Source: Conchocele bisecta
Taxonomy: Eukaryota; Mollusca; Bivalvia; Lucinida; Thyasiridae
Direction of reading: 5' to 3'
DNA: 64,000 nt
NCBI GenBank assembly: GCA_029237695.1
Contig: CM055279.1
Location: forward strand, 6,776,323 to 6,840,322
Position numbers and translations under genes: made by a program. Shown piece after piece: positions 19,947-30,879 of this stretch; within the stretch, counting starts at the first letter, position 1; each line of letters opens with the position of its first letter. The notes under the pieces were generated by a model. That model was not told the DNA's origin. It made no database searches and saw only the letters and a list, made by a program, of their open reading frames with translations.

Positions 19947-20163
19947 TGATGATGTGACTGTAGAAATGGGGCTTATTAGATATGCGACCAGTGTAGCTTC
20001 TGATAAAATAGCACACGCCTGTAGCCTGATGACGATATATTAACTGTTAGTATGCATGATGATTAATTCGATGATGGAATGGCGGACAGTGTGGATCCTT
20101 ATCAGACTGTGCGAACACTGATCACAAAACACATGAGCCCCATTTTTCCTGTGACAGTCATAA
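19947..20163. mobile_element. family D TIR repeat, copy 7
   Basis: 'gtgactgtagaaatggggct' and 'agccccatttttcctgtgac' bracket the usual D interior. It follows copy 6 directly with a ~30-bp spacer in the same orientation. Confidence 0.75.
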
Positions 20164-20269
20164 ATCTTATCGTCAGGTTGTCTAGTTAGTGTCATACATC
20201 TTGCACCATTTGCATCGTCTCGTGCGCAAATCGATGCAGTTTTTCTGGTCAGCAATAAATAGAAGATTT

Positions 20270-20400
20270 TGCAAGAGTGGTGAATTAATACTGATATTTA
20301 TTAAACGTGTTTACTGATTGCATAAGAAACGAGGATACGCTGAGTTTCTTATAAATAGAGTTTAATATATAAATATCATATTAAATCATCACTCAGTCTA
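20270..20400 (+). repeat. family V palindrome, diverged copy
   Basis: 'gatatttattaaacgtgttt', 'ataagaaacgagg', 'gctgagtttcttat', 'aatatcatattaaatcatca' parallel the perfect palindrome at 41003-41120, with the right arm decayed. Confidence 0.65.
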
Positions 20401-20513
20401 ATGCTAGAGTTTATGTATTGCTTAAGCACATCGTCATACATTGAAGCTATACTGGTCAACAAACCTGTTTTCTGTATCGAGCTAATTTGCATACTGTACA
20501 GTGTAATATTATT

Positions 20514-20580
20514 TTTGTCGCGCCCGCTTGCGGATAGCGCGATATAGTCGGCACATCGGTGTACGTACGTGCGTCCGAGG
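20514..20580 (+). mobile_element. HINE-like Q, 5' end fragment
   Basis: TGTCGCGCCCGCTTGCGGAT and 'agcgcgatatagtcggcaca' match the Q start at 39632. It breaks at TTAACCCTTAC, where a TTAA-type repeat begins. Confidence 0.6.
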
Positions 20581-20784
20581 TTAACCCTTACTACGCTGAA
20601 TTAAATGTTGTCGTCTGCTGGAAATGTTTTATTTTCAATATTTCTCAACAAAAACCTGGTTTTGACAGCAGATGAGAATCGTCTCCAGTTATCATTCATA
20701 TTACCCATGATCCAACTGAACCAGCCCCACTCTGTAAAAAGTGAAGTTCAATCATACTGTGCATCTACATGTTTAAATCGTGTA
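20581..20784 (+). repeat. H-interior-like module
   Basis: 'ctgaattaaatgttgtcgtctgctg' type sequence and 'tttgacagca.atgagaatcg' match the inner module of H elements and the tandem array at 53530-54075. It starts at TTAACCC, hinting that the module is itself a TTAA element. Confidence 0.5.
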
Positions 20785-20995
20785 TTAACCCTTTCAACAC
20801 TACATCCGTTTATATAGGTGTTTTTAAACAGTGCAGATACAGACGAGCCGGCTCATCAGGATCTGCACACTTTGTAAGTAATTTTCATATTTGTTAAATC
20901 GATTATTTGAAAAATATTTTGTGTTGAATGGAATTAACCGAAAATTAACATATTATATATAATCCATTCCAGTTATTTATGGCTGAAAGGGTTAA
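20785..20995 (+). mobile_element. family J piggyBac-like MITE, short variant
   Basis: TTAACCCTTTCAACACT at the left and GGCTGAAAGGGTTAA at the right, with the inner 'gtgcagata' / 'ggatctgcac' hairpin reduced. 211 bp with TTAA at both ends. Confidence 0.8.
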
Positions 20996-21109
20996 ATGTT
21001 AAAGCTGTTGGTAACATTATGTATTGACAAGCCAATGTACAATCTGTTCCGATCCCCACACTGGTTATAAAACACTGGTTATAAAACAAAACGCGGCTGT
21101 TATATTTTT

Positions 21110-21640
21110 GGTCGCTAACCATTCTTGAAGTTCCCTAAATATGTTTTTTTATAACCTTACAATCCCAAAACAAATGTTTTATTGTTTATTTAGGACATCA
21201 TTTGTGGCCAGAATATTGTGGTTTACTCGGTACTGGAACCATTTTCGAGTTGTGTCTTTTGTTATGATATGCGGCCATAAATATATTTTCTTCCATGTTT
21301 CATTGTTAAAATTATAGGTGGAGTTCCATTTAATTTTACCAGCTCGAGTTTCAGAATTGGAGTTTAATGCGAGGTACATGTATTTTGTTCCGGTTTTGTT
21401 TTTTAGGTATATTTTAAGTTTCACGGTATGGAGTAAATGACATTTGTAACTTTTGTTCGATATTGATAAGTTTCAAACTTTTACCCCAATCTTTTATTGC
21501 TTTGACATGGTCATAATATTGAAGAAAGTTTATATTTATGTTGAAATTGTTTTTAAGTTCATTTTGAGAGGCAAAAGTTCCATCAATTAATATAAATAGC
21601 GTTTTGGTTTGACCCACGTTTGGCTCACGTTTGTCAGAAA
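21110..21640 (-). pseudogene. LINE remnant (RT C-terminal region), minus strand
   Basis: Two overlapping minus-strand frames (21414-21617, then 21179-21424) join by a frameshift. They carry 'INFLQYYDHVKAIKDWG', 'LKIYLKNKTGTKYMYLALN', 'ETWKKIYLWPHIITKDTTRK' and 'WFQYRVNHNILATN'. After a stop, 'HLFWDC' is readable near 21170-21190. This order is typical of the region after the RT domain in L1/Tx1-type LINEs ending in a CCHC zinc knuckle (family knowledge). Catalytic parts are missing, so it is a dead fragment. It differs in type from the LINE at 17.7 kb. Confidence 0.7.
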
Positions 21641-21980
21641 ACCAGTGTTTATTGTTTTTGAGCGTTTCCCCTTTTTATGTTCACTGAGCATGCTCGGTGA
21701 TACAAACACCGTGAAGTGATTCCGATAAAAACTAGTTTTATGTTTTGGTTTCAATGCACATACTCATGGTTTTCAGAGGAAAGGTACGTCATGCAAAACG
21801 GCATTTTCATTGGATTATCAAACCAGACGGTTTTTACGGAACACTGTTTGAACTCGGTAGAACCGGAAACACATATTTTCTGAGAAATTCGATTAGCTAA
21901 TAAGAATACCAGAAACGCTTATTTGGACCACGTTGGTCCACATTTGGACCACGTTTGGTCCACGTTTGGAACGTATTCAT
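21641..21980. other. no feature recognised
   Basis: Unassigned, apart from a small triplicate 'cacgtttggtcca'-like direct repeat (21930-21970). Confidence 0.45.
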
Positions 21981-22787
21981 TATACCCTCCGCAACGAGTT
22001 GTGGGGGGGGGGGCATACTTGAGTCAGGTTGTCCGTCCGTCCGTCCGTCCGTCCGTCACTAAACTTAACATCAGAGATATATTGTTATAACTTCTATTTC
22101 TTTCATCTAAAATGCTTAATATTTCACACATGCATTCCTGTAAGGCTCTACTACCATGCTGTGCCAAATCAACAACCGTCCAACCCCAGCTGATCCCAAG
22201 GTCAAGGTCAAATACTTAGGATCTTTACAAAATGCAAAACTTAACATCAGAGAAATATTGTTATAACTTCTGTTTCCTTCACCTAAAATGCTTAATATTT
22301 TACTTGTGCATTCCTCTAAGGTTGTACTATCATGCTGTGACAAACCCATGACCGTCCAACCACCGCTGATCCCAAGTTCAAGGTGACATACTTAGTCTCT
22401 TTACAAAACTTAACATCAGAGAAATATGTTATAACTTCAATTTCGTTCATGGAAAATTCTTAATATTTCATGCATACATTCCTCTAAGGCTCTACTATCT
22501 TGCTGTGACAAATCCCCGCTGATCTCGAGGTCAAGGTCACATACTTAGTCTCTTTACAAAACTTAACATGAGAGAAATTGGTTATAACTTCTATTTCCTT
22601 GCTCGGATCTGCTTTACATTTGACACACGCATTGCTCCAATGGACATCTACCAGCGTGTGACAAATTAACATTCGTGCCCAGAGTCAAGGTCACAAGCCC
22701 ACACACTTGGATTTTGTTTACATATTTAGGGGTACATGGGCCCACGCGGGGGGTATTCCGTAAGCCTCGCTTACTGACCAATCTAGT
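21981..22787 (+). mobile_element. HINE-like element T with ~150-176-bp array, copy 1
   Basis: The 5' end is TATACCCTCCGCAACGAG, then a G-run and (GTCC)n. About four tandem units start 'acttaacatcagagaaat' at 22064, 22240, 22409 and 22562. The subterminal 'gcggggggtatt' is a near inverse of the 5' end, and the 3' end is GACCAATCTAGT. This asymmetric-TIR layout fits non-autonomous Helentrons (HINEs). Units shorten toward the 3' side. Confidence 0.75.
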
Positions 22788-23011
22788 TTACATTGGGAAC
22801 ATACACAGTCACGTTTAAATGTCTCAGCTGATGTATCAGATACCCAATATAAATATGCATTATTTCACGTCATGCATTGCAAATGTCCGATATCAGCAAA
22901 TCGAACCATTTATTTTGATCGAATTCCACCAAACAGTATGCGTTATTTTCAGGTTTATCACAAACTGCTATCACCAGGAGATACTTTGGTCATGAATATT
23001 CACTTTGTTCA
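22788..23011. other. no feature recognised
   Basis: AT-rich spacer. Confidence 0.4.
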
Positions 23012-23256
23012 TACAGCGGAACCGCTCTAAACAGAACACCAATGCAAACTCTGTGATCTTATTTGTGTATTAAATTGAATGAATTGGGTTCCTTGATCAT
23101 TTATCTCAGATGTTCATGTATGTGTATGATTGCAAAGCACGCCAATACATTTCAGAATGGTCATATGCCTGATTTAGAGTGGAACCTCTATAAACCGGAC
23201 ACCCTGGAGACCTTCCAGGGTATCCGGTTTAGAGAGGTTCCACAGTATCTTCCAGT
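23012..23256 (-). mobile_element. family G pogo-like MITE
   Basis: Reverse orientation: TACAGCGGAACCGCTCTAAA at the left, interior 'gatcatttatctcaga', and the hairpin end 'accggacaccctgg' / 'ccagggtatccggt' closing 'gaggttccacagta'. Confidence 0.75.
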
Positions 23257-23327
23257 GGGAAAATGTGATAAACGTGTATTTGTTATACAGTAAAGAAGTT
23301 AAGTTTTCCATTTACCAGTGGGTGCCG

Positions 23328-23400
23328 AAATACGACGAAATACATAAATCAACTGTTTTACTGCCAGTAAAACAGTTGATTTATGTATTTCGTCGTATTT
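23328..23400. repeat. perfect 73-bp palindrome
   Basis: Arms of 36 bp (AAATACGACGAAATACATAA... turning at 'actgCcagt') are exact inverse copies with a single-base centre. No other copy is seen here. Perfect symmetry implies either recent origin or ongoing arm homogenisation. Confidence 0.9.
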
Positions 23401-23539
23401 GCGCAGAATTTAATGGAATGCATCTTTTCAATCAAATTATGCGCATATCCGAAAACCCCACTTTCTTTAAATTATGTAACGTAACGCCAGAACTACGATT
23501 CCCACACATTCTGACGTCATGTGTGCCATGAATTGAAAA
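23401..23539. other. unassigned spacer
   Basis: No element recognised between the palindrome and family U. Confidence 0.35.
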
Positions 23540-23897
23540 AAAGAGTTGCATTGATCGTACGATGTCACATGACGTTTCCGAATGACGCCATTGTTATGAC
23601 ACACTTTAAATATGTCCGCGTTCTTTTCAACGAAAACCACACCGTGTTTACAAATTCCGTGGCGTAAAACTATATCTAATACATGTATATATCACAATGA
23701 CTTTGATAGCGAGTTTGTCAGACATGGCATTGGCCTTTGACAGAGAATACCCGGCTAGTGACGTTTGATTTCATGTTTCTCAGGCAAGGCTAGGAAACGC
23801 GTAGGAATTCCGAGGCTAGTCGAGGAATTCCTACCGTTTCCTATCCTTGCCTGATAAACATCAAATCAAACGCAACTAGCCTGGTATTCTCTGTGAA
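23540..23897 (-). mobile_element. family U element with EcoRI-type hairpin, copy 1
   Basis: The hairpin arms 'acagagaatacc.ggctagt' and 'actagcctggtattctctgt' enclose 'ggaaacg.gtaggaattcc' / 'ggaattcctaccgtttcc'. The 5' flank 'tcacatgacgtttccgaatg' is the inverse of the tail seen at 44330-44425, so the unit is ~350 bp. Copies: 44128-44425 and 52334-52870. Confidence 0.75.
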
Positions 23898-24325
23898 ACT
23901 TTTCTGCAACACGTCCCACTGGCCTTGGCGTTTTGACTGACAAACGGTTACAGAAATATTTCTTCGATTCATTGATGAACATTTCGCTGAGTGGCGATTC
24001 TCGTTGTCTAGCAACCATAAGCGAGGTACAATATGTATGCGTGGAAATTGACGCAAAGCAGACACGAGTAAAGACTTGCAAACCAGACAATTAATTTTTC
24101 TGCCCAGACCATCTGAGAATGTGTAAATGTGGTTGTGAGATTTCTATTCAAGTGACATCATGTTATACACAAATGTGTCTATACGTAACAATTTGGCGTA
24201 GAATTGCATAATTTCATTATGGCGTATATTGAGTATAACGATGGAGATGGAGAGTACACAATAAATTGAACGACGTAGTGTCATATGAATGTCATTGCCA
24301 AATAAACTGCACAATAATGATATGT
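23898..24325. other. no feature recognised
   Basis: Two overlapping minus-strand frames of 74 codons have no recognisable motif and were not called. Confidence 0.4.
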
Positions 24326-24392
24326 GTCTGTGATTGGAGAAATGTGGCTCTTGGGATTTGTGACTAGTGGAGCACACTCCTGTATCCTGTTA
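24326..24392 (+). mobile_element. family D left-end fragment
   Basis: 'ctgtgattggagaaatgtgg' and 'gggatttgtgactagtg' match D, cut by the M element that follows. Confidence 0.6.
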
Positions 24393-24393
24393 A

Positions 24394-24598
24394 TACGGAG
24401 CCCCGCAGGGGACATGGATCTTTTTTTATTAATTCGTTCCCACGAAATAACAATTCGTTCCCTCAATTTAACAATTCGTTCCCTCAAATTAACAATTCGT
24501 TCCCACGATATAACAATTTGTTCTCTCGAATTAACAATTCGTTCCCACGAAATGATAATTCGTTTCCTCGATATAACAATTAACGAATTGTTGAGTGA
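24394..24598 (+). mobile_element. family M element, copy 2, right arm lost
   Basis: TACGGAGCCCCGCAGGGGAC is followed by about seven units of the 21-bp repeat 'acaattcgttccctcaattt' and variants. The array turns only briefly ('aattaacgaattg') and the right TIR is missing. Pyrimidine-rich sequence follows (24610-24660). Confidence 0.8.
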
Positions 24599-24738
24599 AT
24601 TTCCAATTTCTTTCTCTTTTTTTTTTTACTCCTCTCCCATTGCTTCCACCTCTTTTTCTCCCAATGTTAAATTCTCATAGGAAAATCGTTTTTTCGCTAT
24701 ATTTCATCAAACAAAGAATTTTGGGGAGGGTGACTTTT

Positions 24739-26952
24739 TATACGCCCGTTTGAAAAAACGTGACGTATTATGTATTCATCTTGTATTATACGGGTTTATC
24801 ACGGCAAAGCGAAGAAGCTTATTGATTTTGAAAAATTTCCGATGACTTATCTCCCCTTGGCGGGCAATTTTTATGTTTGCACTCTGTTTCCTTGTCCACG
24901 AAATAACTCAAGTTCTACTTCACCGATCGAAACAAAATTATGTATACATATTTATCACGGCAAGGCGAAGAAGCTTATTGATTTTGAAAAATTTCCGATG
25001 ACTTATCTCCCCTTGGCGGGCAATTTTTATGTTTGCACTCTGTTTCCTTGTCCACGAAATAACTCAACTTCTACTTCACCGATCGAAACAAAATTATGCA
25101 TACATGTTTATCACGGCAAGGCGAAGAAGCTTATTGATTTTGAAAAATTTCCGATGACTCATCTCCCCTTGGCGGGCATTTTTTATGTTTGCACTCTGTT
25201 TCCTTGTCCACGCAATAACTCAAGTTCTACTTCACCGATCGAAACCAAATTATGTATACATATTTATCACGGCAAGGCGAAGAAACATATTGATTTTGAA
25301 AAATTTCCGATGACTTATCTCCCCTTGGCGGGCATTTCTTATTGTTGCATTCTGTTTCCTTGTCCACGCAATAACACAAATTCTACTTCACCGATCGAAA
25401 CCAAATTATGTATACATGTTTATCATGGCAAGGCGAAGAAGCTTATTGATTTTGAAAAATTTCCGATGACTTATCTCCCCTTGGCGGGCATTTTTTATGT
25501 TTGCACTCTGTTTCCTTGTCCACGCAATAACTCAAGTTCTACTTCACCGATCGAAACCAAATTATGTATACATATTTATCACGGCAAGGCGAAGAAAAAT
25601 ATTGATTTTGAAAAATTTCCGATGACTCATCTCCCCTTGGCGGGCATTTCTTATTGTTGCACTCTGTTTCCTTGTCCACGCAATAACACAACTTCTACTT
25701 CACCGATCGAAACCAAATTATGTATACATGTTTATCACGGCAAGGCGAAGAAACTTATTGATTTTGAAAAATTTCCGATGACTTATCTCCCCTTGGCGGG
25801 CAATTTTTATGTTTGCACTCTGTTTCCTTATCCACGAAATAACTCAAGTTCTACTTCACCGATCGAAACAAAATTATGTATACATGTTTATCACGGCAAG
25901 GCGAAGAAGCTTATTGATTTTGAAAAATTTCCGATGACTTATCTCCCCTTGGCGGGCATTTTTTATGTTTGCACTCTGTTTCCTTGTCCACGCAATAACT
26001 CAAGTTCTACTTCACCGATCGAAACCAAATTATGTATACATATTTATCACGGCAAGGCGAAGAAACTTATTGATTTTGAAAAATTTCCGATGACTCATCT
26101 CCCCTTGGCGGGCATTTCTTATTGTTGCATTCTGTTTCCTTTTCCACGCAATAACACAACTTCTACTTCACCGATCGAAACCAAATTATGTATACATGTT
26201 TATCACGGCAAGCCAAAGAAGCTTATTGATTTTGAAAAATTTCCGATGACTTATCTCCCCTTGGCGGGCAATTTTTATGTTTGCACTCTGTTTCCTTGTC
26301 CACGAAATAACTCAAGTTCTACTTCATCGATCGAAACAAAATTATGTATACATGTTTATCACGGCAAGGCGAAGAAGCTTATTGATTTTGAAAAATTTCC
26401 GATGACTTATCTCCCCTTGGCGGGCATTTTTTATGTTTGCACTCTGTTTCCTTGTCCACGCAATAACTCAAGTTCTACTTCACCGATCGAAACCAAATTA
26501 TGTATACATATTTATCACGGCAAGGCGAAGAAGCTTATTGATTTTGAAAAATTTCGATGACTTATCTCCTCTTGGCGGAAATTTTTATTTTTTGCGCTCT
26601 GTATCCTTGTCCATGCAATAACTCAAGTTCTACTTCACCGATCGAAACCAAATTCGGTATACATGTTTATCATGGCAAGACAAAGAAGCCTATTGATTTT
26701 AAAAAATTTCCGATACTTATCTCCCCTTGGCGGCCATTTTTAATTGAAAAATTTAGATGACTTATCTCCTCTTGGCGGAAATTTTTAATTGTTGCGCTCT
26801 GTATCCTTGTCCACGCAATAACTCAAGTTCTACTTGACCGATCCTAACCAAATTATGTATACATGTTTATCACGTCAATATGAGTTATCTCCCCTTGTTG
26901 ACTGGCTGGCATTTCCTCGGCGGGCGTATATTGTGACCTTCGGCACTCTAGT
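24739..26952 (+). mobile_element. HINE-like element O carrying a 156-bp satellite
   Basis: Starts TATACGCCCGTTTGAAAAAA. Near the 3' end lies the inverse CGGGCGTATA (26918-26927 region), then 'ttgtgaccttcggcac' and the terminus TCTAGT. Compared with the empty C site, six T's are restored if the element is removed without duplication, so insertion was between T and T. These traits (T-T target, no duplication, 5' end repeated as a subterminal inverse) match Helentron/HINE elements; the array matches the bivalve 'pearl' design (established knowledge). No Rep/helicase is encoded. Confidence 0.75.
24785..26900 (+). repeat. 156-bp tandem array with an open 596-codon frame
   Basis: Steps of exactly 156 bp (e.g. 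AAGCTTATTG at 24815, 24971, 25127) give ~11.5 regular units, then 2-3 degenerate ones. Because 156 = 52 x 3 and the unit has no stop in one plus frame, a frame runs 24770-26560 as 52-residue repeats (e.g. 'YHGKAKKLIDFEKFPMTYLP'). Units differ at the N/I/S position of 'AG(N/I/S)(F/Y)'. Most unit differences change an amino acid, and a 1-bp deletion ends the frame, so I read it as satellite DNA, not a gene. A three-unit higher-order period is suggested in units 7-12. Confidence 0.85.
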
Positions 26953-27066
26953 TTGTTATTGGTGAAACAGTACTCACATTTAAATATTGTTTATATTTAA
27001 TTTGTTTAACAGCCAAAATAATAGTCGACAGAAAAACGTGGAACAGACAGAGCTTCAGACCAAATA

Positions 27067-27353
27067 CAGTGGGGTCAGCGTGTAAGTGCACACACGAACG
27101 AACACGACAGGTTGGTTCGCTACCCACCCAAAGTGTATGTTGTTACCACTCAGTTGAACCGTCTCGCCGAGACGGTTCAACTGAGTGGTAACAACAAACA
27201 CTTTTTATGCGAAATGAGAAAAAATGCAGAAAAATATTTAAATTTTCTTTTATACATGAATTACAGTTGGGTCAGCGTGTAAGTGCACACACAAACGAAC
27301 ACGACAGGTTGGTTCCAACCTGTCGTGTTCATTCGTGTGTGCACTTAAACGCT
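27067..27353. mobile_element. family W mariner-like MITE, copy 1
   Basis: TACAGTGGGGTCAGCGTGTA begins it. An inner copy of that end (about 27264) is followed by its perfect inverse 'ccaacctgtcgtgttc..'. The centre holds a perfect hairpin 'cactcagttgaaccgtctcg' / inverse. TA at the ends suggests a Tc1/mariner-type target. The right end is cut by a D fragment. Second copy: 38906-39202. Confidence 0.8.
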
Positions 27354-27450
27354 GTAGCACACTCCTGTAGCCTGTTAACGATATATTTGCTTGTTAGAAA
27401 CATGACGGGAGTTTCATTGATTGAATGGCGTAATCCTCTAATGGTCTAAT
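27354..27450 (+). mobile_element. family D fragment
   Basis: 'cacactcctgtagcctgtta', 'ttgcttgttagaaacatg' and 'tcattgattgaatggcg' are D interior landmarks. Confidence 0.6.
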
Positions 27451-28184
27451 AAGGGAAATCTGGCCATTGTCTATCACTGCGCTTCATATATTTATAGTTC
27501 GCCTTACTTTCTAAGCCAATAGCTGGACAGCATTGTGCTCCACTTATTTCATATATTGCAACGTTTAACCACAACACGTTCTACATGTATATTACCAGAT
27601 TTAATAATTAACTGTTCGACAGGAAATGGAAAATCAATACTCGGATAGGACAGTGCACTGTTCACTTTGCTGAACTATACGTATGTTATTGTTCACAGAT
27701 TGACTTTTTCAGGAACTAAATGAAACAGTTCCCGAATGTCACGACAAACGTTTACCCACTCGTCCCATACGTATATGGATGTTTGTATCAGGTGAATGCC
27801 TGATGCAACACTACGTTATCAGTCAGTATGTATTCGGTCAATACAGGGCAGGTTACCTGATTAATTCTTACCTTTTTTCAACACTGTTGATACACACGTG
27901 TATCAGTCAAACCCCCACGAACGGCCACCTCTCTAGAGCAGCCCCCTCTCTGTTACAGCCGATATGGTATATCCCAATGCCTTTTTATCCCGTCAACACA
28001 GTGCGTATGTGCCGTGAAACACGGCGCCGTGAAAAACATTTGCTATATCCTGTTAATACGAGCAAATCACTGCGTATGCATATGTGTGGTTGTCATACTA
28101 GTCGATTCTCCGATTTTGAGGATGCGGCTTGGGTTATGTTTTTGCATTTTAAAGCTATTTGTAGTGTTAACGGGATAAATAGAA
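27451..28184. other. mixed dispersed repeat fragments; no gene
   Basis: 27470-27545 is repeat II (inverse of 14042-14105). 27789-27870 ('gttatcagtcagta', 'gtcaatacagggcaggttac') recurs at 44688-44760. 27898-27980 is an H end ('gaacggccacctctctag'). A 138-codon plus frame (27779-28195) spans these unrelated repeats and is not a gene. Confidence 0.55.
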
Positions 28185-28314
28185 TAGTAGGTTAGTGCCG
28201 TGAATGGGAGAAAATATCTGGCGTGGCACGGAAACGGGATGGGCGAGCCTCGCCCATCCCGTTTCCGAAGCCTTGCCAGATATTTTTTCCCATTCGCGGC
28301 ACTAACCTACTACT
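28185..28314. repeat. ~130-bp palindrome
   Basis: The arms AGTAGGTTAGTGCCGTGAAT and 'attcgcggcactaacctact', with inner 'aaacgggatgggcgag' / 'ctcgcccatcccgttt', form a long hairpin. Single copy; probably a MITE. Confidence 0.75.
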
Positions 28315-28324
28315 CTCTATATAT

Positions 28325-28385
28325 ATATAACCTACCTACAACAGCCATTTGTGTATCTGTTGTTGAGGGGTTACATTACACAGTT
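28325..28385. mobile_element. family H end fragment
   Basis: 'cctacaacagccatttgtg' and 'ctgttgttgaggggttacat' form the weak end hairpin of an H element. Confidence 0.45.
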
Positions 28386-28869
28386 CAGACATTATCATGA
28401 GGACTAGTTTGTGTTTCACGAAAGCTGCCCAAATTTTACGGCTATATAAACACTTTGTTCTGATAATATTTAAGTTTATCAAAATGTAAAGGCCCACTCA
28501 GTAGGCACAAACTGTTCTTTATAGGAATTAAATAAGTGTATAATTGTGTCACTATTCCACCAATTCTAAAAATTACGAGTGCCCGGTATACAGATATAAT
28601 AAGTTAGTAATATGTATTGTAATGACAGTCGCGGTGACTCGCGGTGGTATTAGGCTATTTTAATATGCAAATTATATTTTTATGCCCCCGCTACCGAAAG
28701 GTACGGGGGCATATAGTGTTACCAGCGTCCGTCCGTACGTCCGTCCCGTACGTCCGTCCGTATGTCCCAATATTATATTATTTAGTAACGTCTACATGGC
28801 TTCACATATTATGTCAATATTTATACACGTGATACATATGAACATCCCTTACACACTCCACCCCCCCCC

Positions 28870-30879
28870 CCCCCCCAATAGTTCCACCTTGACATTGGCC
28901 TTCACATTTTCCACTTTAAATGTTTGCTTGGCACTTTGGGACCAATCTACGTGCACGTTTCTCAATCCTACAATAACTTCTCAATACTTTTGTCAATCCC
29001 TTAAATATTTATACACATGATACATATGAACATGCCCTACACACTCCACCACCCAGTACTTCGACCTTCACCTTTGACCTTCACCTTTTCTACTTTAAAT
29101 GTTTACTTAGCACTTTGGGACAAATCTACGTGCACGTTTCTCAATCCTACAATAACTTCTCAATACTTTTGCCAATCCCTTAAATATTTATACACATGAT
29201 ACATATGAACATGCCCTACACACTCCACCACACAGTACTTCGACCTTCACCTTTGACCTTCACCTTTTCTACTTTAAATGTTTACTTAGCACTTTGGGAC
29301 AAATCTACGTGCACGTTTCTCAATCCTACAATAACTTCTCAATACTTTTACCAATCGCTTAAATATTTATACACATGTTACATATGAACATGCCCTACAC
29401 ACTCCACCACCCAGTACTTCGACCTTGACCTCTGACCTTCACCTTTTCTACTTTAAATGTTTACTTACCACTTTGGGACAAATCTACGTACTCGTTTCTC
29501 AATCCTATAATAACTTCTCAATACTTTTGCCAATCCCTTAAATATTTATACACATGATACATATGAACATGCCCTACACACTCCACCACCCAGTAATTCA
29601 ACCTTGACCTCTGACCTTCACCTTTTCTACTTTAAATGTTTACTTAGCACTTTTGGACAAATCTACGTGCACGTTTCTCAATCCTACAATAACTTCTCAA
29701 TACTTTTACCAATCGCTTAACTATTTATACACATGATACATATGAACATGCCCTACACACTCCACTACCCATTACTTCGACCTTGACCTTTGACCTTCGC
29801 ATGTTCTACTTTAAATGTTTACTTAGCACTTTGGGACAAATCTACGTGCACGTTTCTCAATCCTACAATAACTTCTCAATACTTTTGCCAATCGCTTAAA
29901 TATTTATACACGAGATACATATGCACATGCGCTACACACTCCACCACCCAGTACTTCGACCTTGACCTCCGACCTTCACCTTTTCTACTTTAAATTTTTA
30001 CTTACCACTTTGGGACAAATCTACGTACACGTTTCTCAATCCTACAATAACTTCTCAATACTTTTGCCAATCCCTTAAATATTTATACACATGATACATA
30101 TGAACATACCCTACACACTCCACCACCCAGTACTTCGACCTTGACCTCTGACCTTCACCTTTTCTACTTTAAATGTTTACTTCGCACTTTTGGACAAATC
30201 TACGTACAGGTTTCTGAATCCTACAATAACTTCTCAATACTTTTACCAATCGCTTAAATAGTTATACATATGATACATATGAACATGCCCTACACACTCC
30301 ACCACCCAGTACTTCGACCTTGACCTTTGACCTTCACCTTTTCTACTTTAAATGTTTACTTACCACTTTGGGACAAATCTACGTGCACGTTTCTCAATCC
30401 TACAATAACTTCTCAATACTTTTGCCAATCGCTTAAATATTTATACACATGATACATATGAACATGCCCTACACACTCCATCACCCAGTACTTCGACCTT
30501 GACCTTTGACCTTCACCTTTTCTTCTTTAAATGTTTACTTACCACTTTGGGACAAATCTACGTGCACGTTTCTGAATACTACGATAACTTCTCAATACGT
30601 TTGTCAATCCCTTAAATATTTATACACATGATACATATGAACATACCCTACACACTCCACCACCCAGTACTTCGACCTTCACCTTTGACCTTCAACTTTT
30701 CTACTTTAAATGTTTACTTAGCACTTTGGGACAAATCTGCGTGCACGTTTCTCAATCCTACAATAACTTCTCAATACTTCTGCCAATCGCTTAAATATGT
30801 ATACACATGATACATATGAACATGCCCTACACATTCCACCACCCAGTACTTCGACCTTGACCTTTGACCTTCACCTTTT
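28870..30879 (+). repeat. 179-bp tandem array, ~11 units
   Basis: 'ctacgtgcacgtttctcaat' recurs every 179 bp (28947, 29126, 29305...). Each unit also carries 'ccttaaatatttatacacat', 'ccctacacactccaccaccc' and the direct 'gaccttgacctttgacct'. 179 is not a multiple of 3, so short similar frames appear per unit but no long one. A poly-C tract marks the left edge. Confidence 0.9.

Larger units (their letters stand above)
24665..27053 (+). mobile_element. family C right half, split by element O
   Basis: The left piece 24665-24738 ('atgttaaattctcataggaa', 'ggggagggtgact') and the right piece 26953-27053 ('tgttattggtgaaacag', 'tttaatttgtttaacagcca', 'gtggaacagacag') abut in other C copies (13926-13945). 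The left half of this C is absent. Confidence 0.8.

Noticed and set aside
24770..26560. A 596-codon open frame as a repeat-protein gene
   Set aside because: It is entirely a 156-bp tandem array inside a mobile element. Unit differences are mostly non-silent and a 1-bp deletion ends it. Kept as satellite, with the coding idea as a low-weight finding.
27779..28195. 138-codon frame
   Set aside because: It spans three unrelated dispersed repeats (HH, H end, spacer) and a palindrome start, with no motif.
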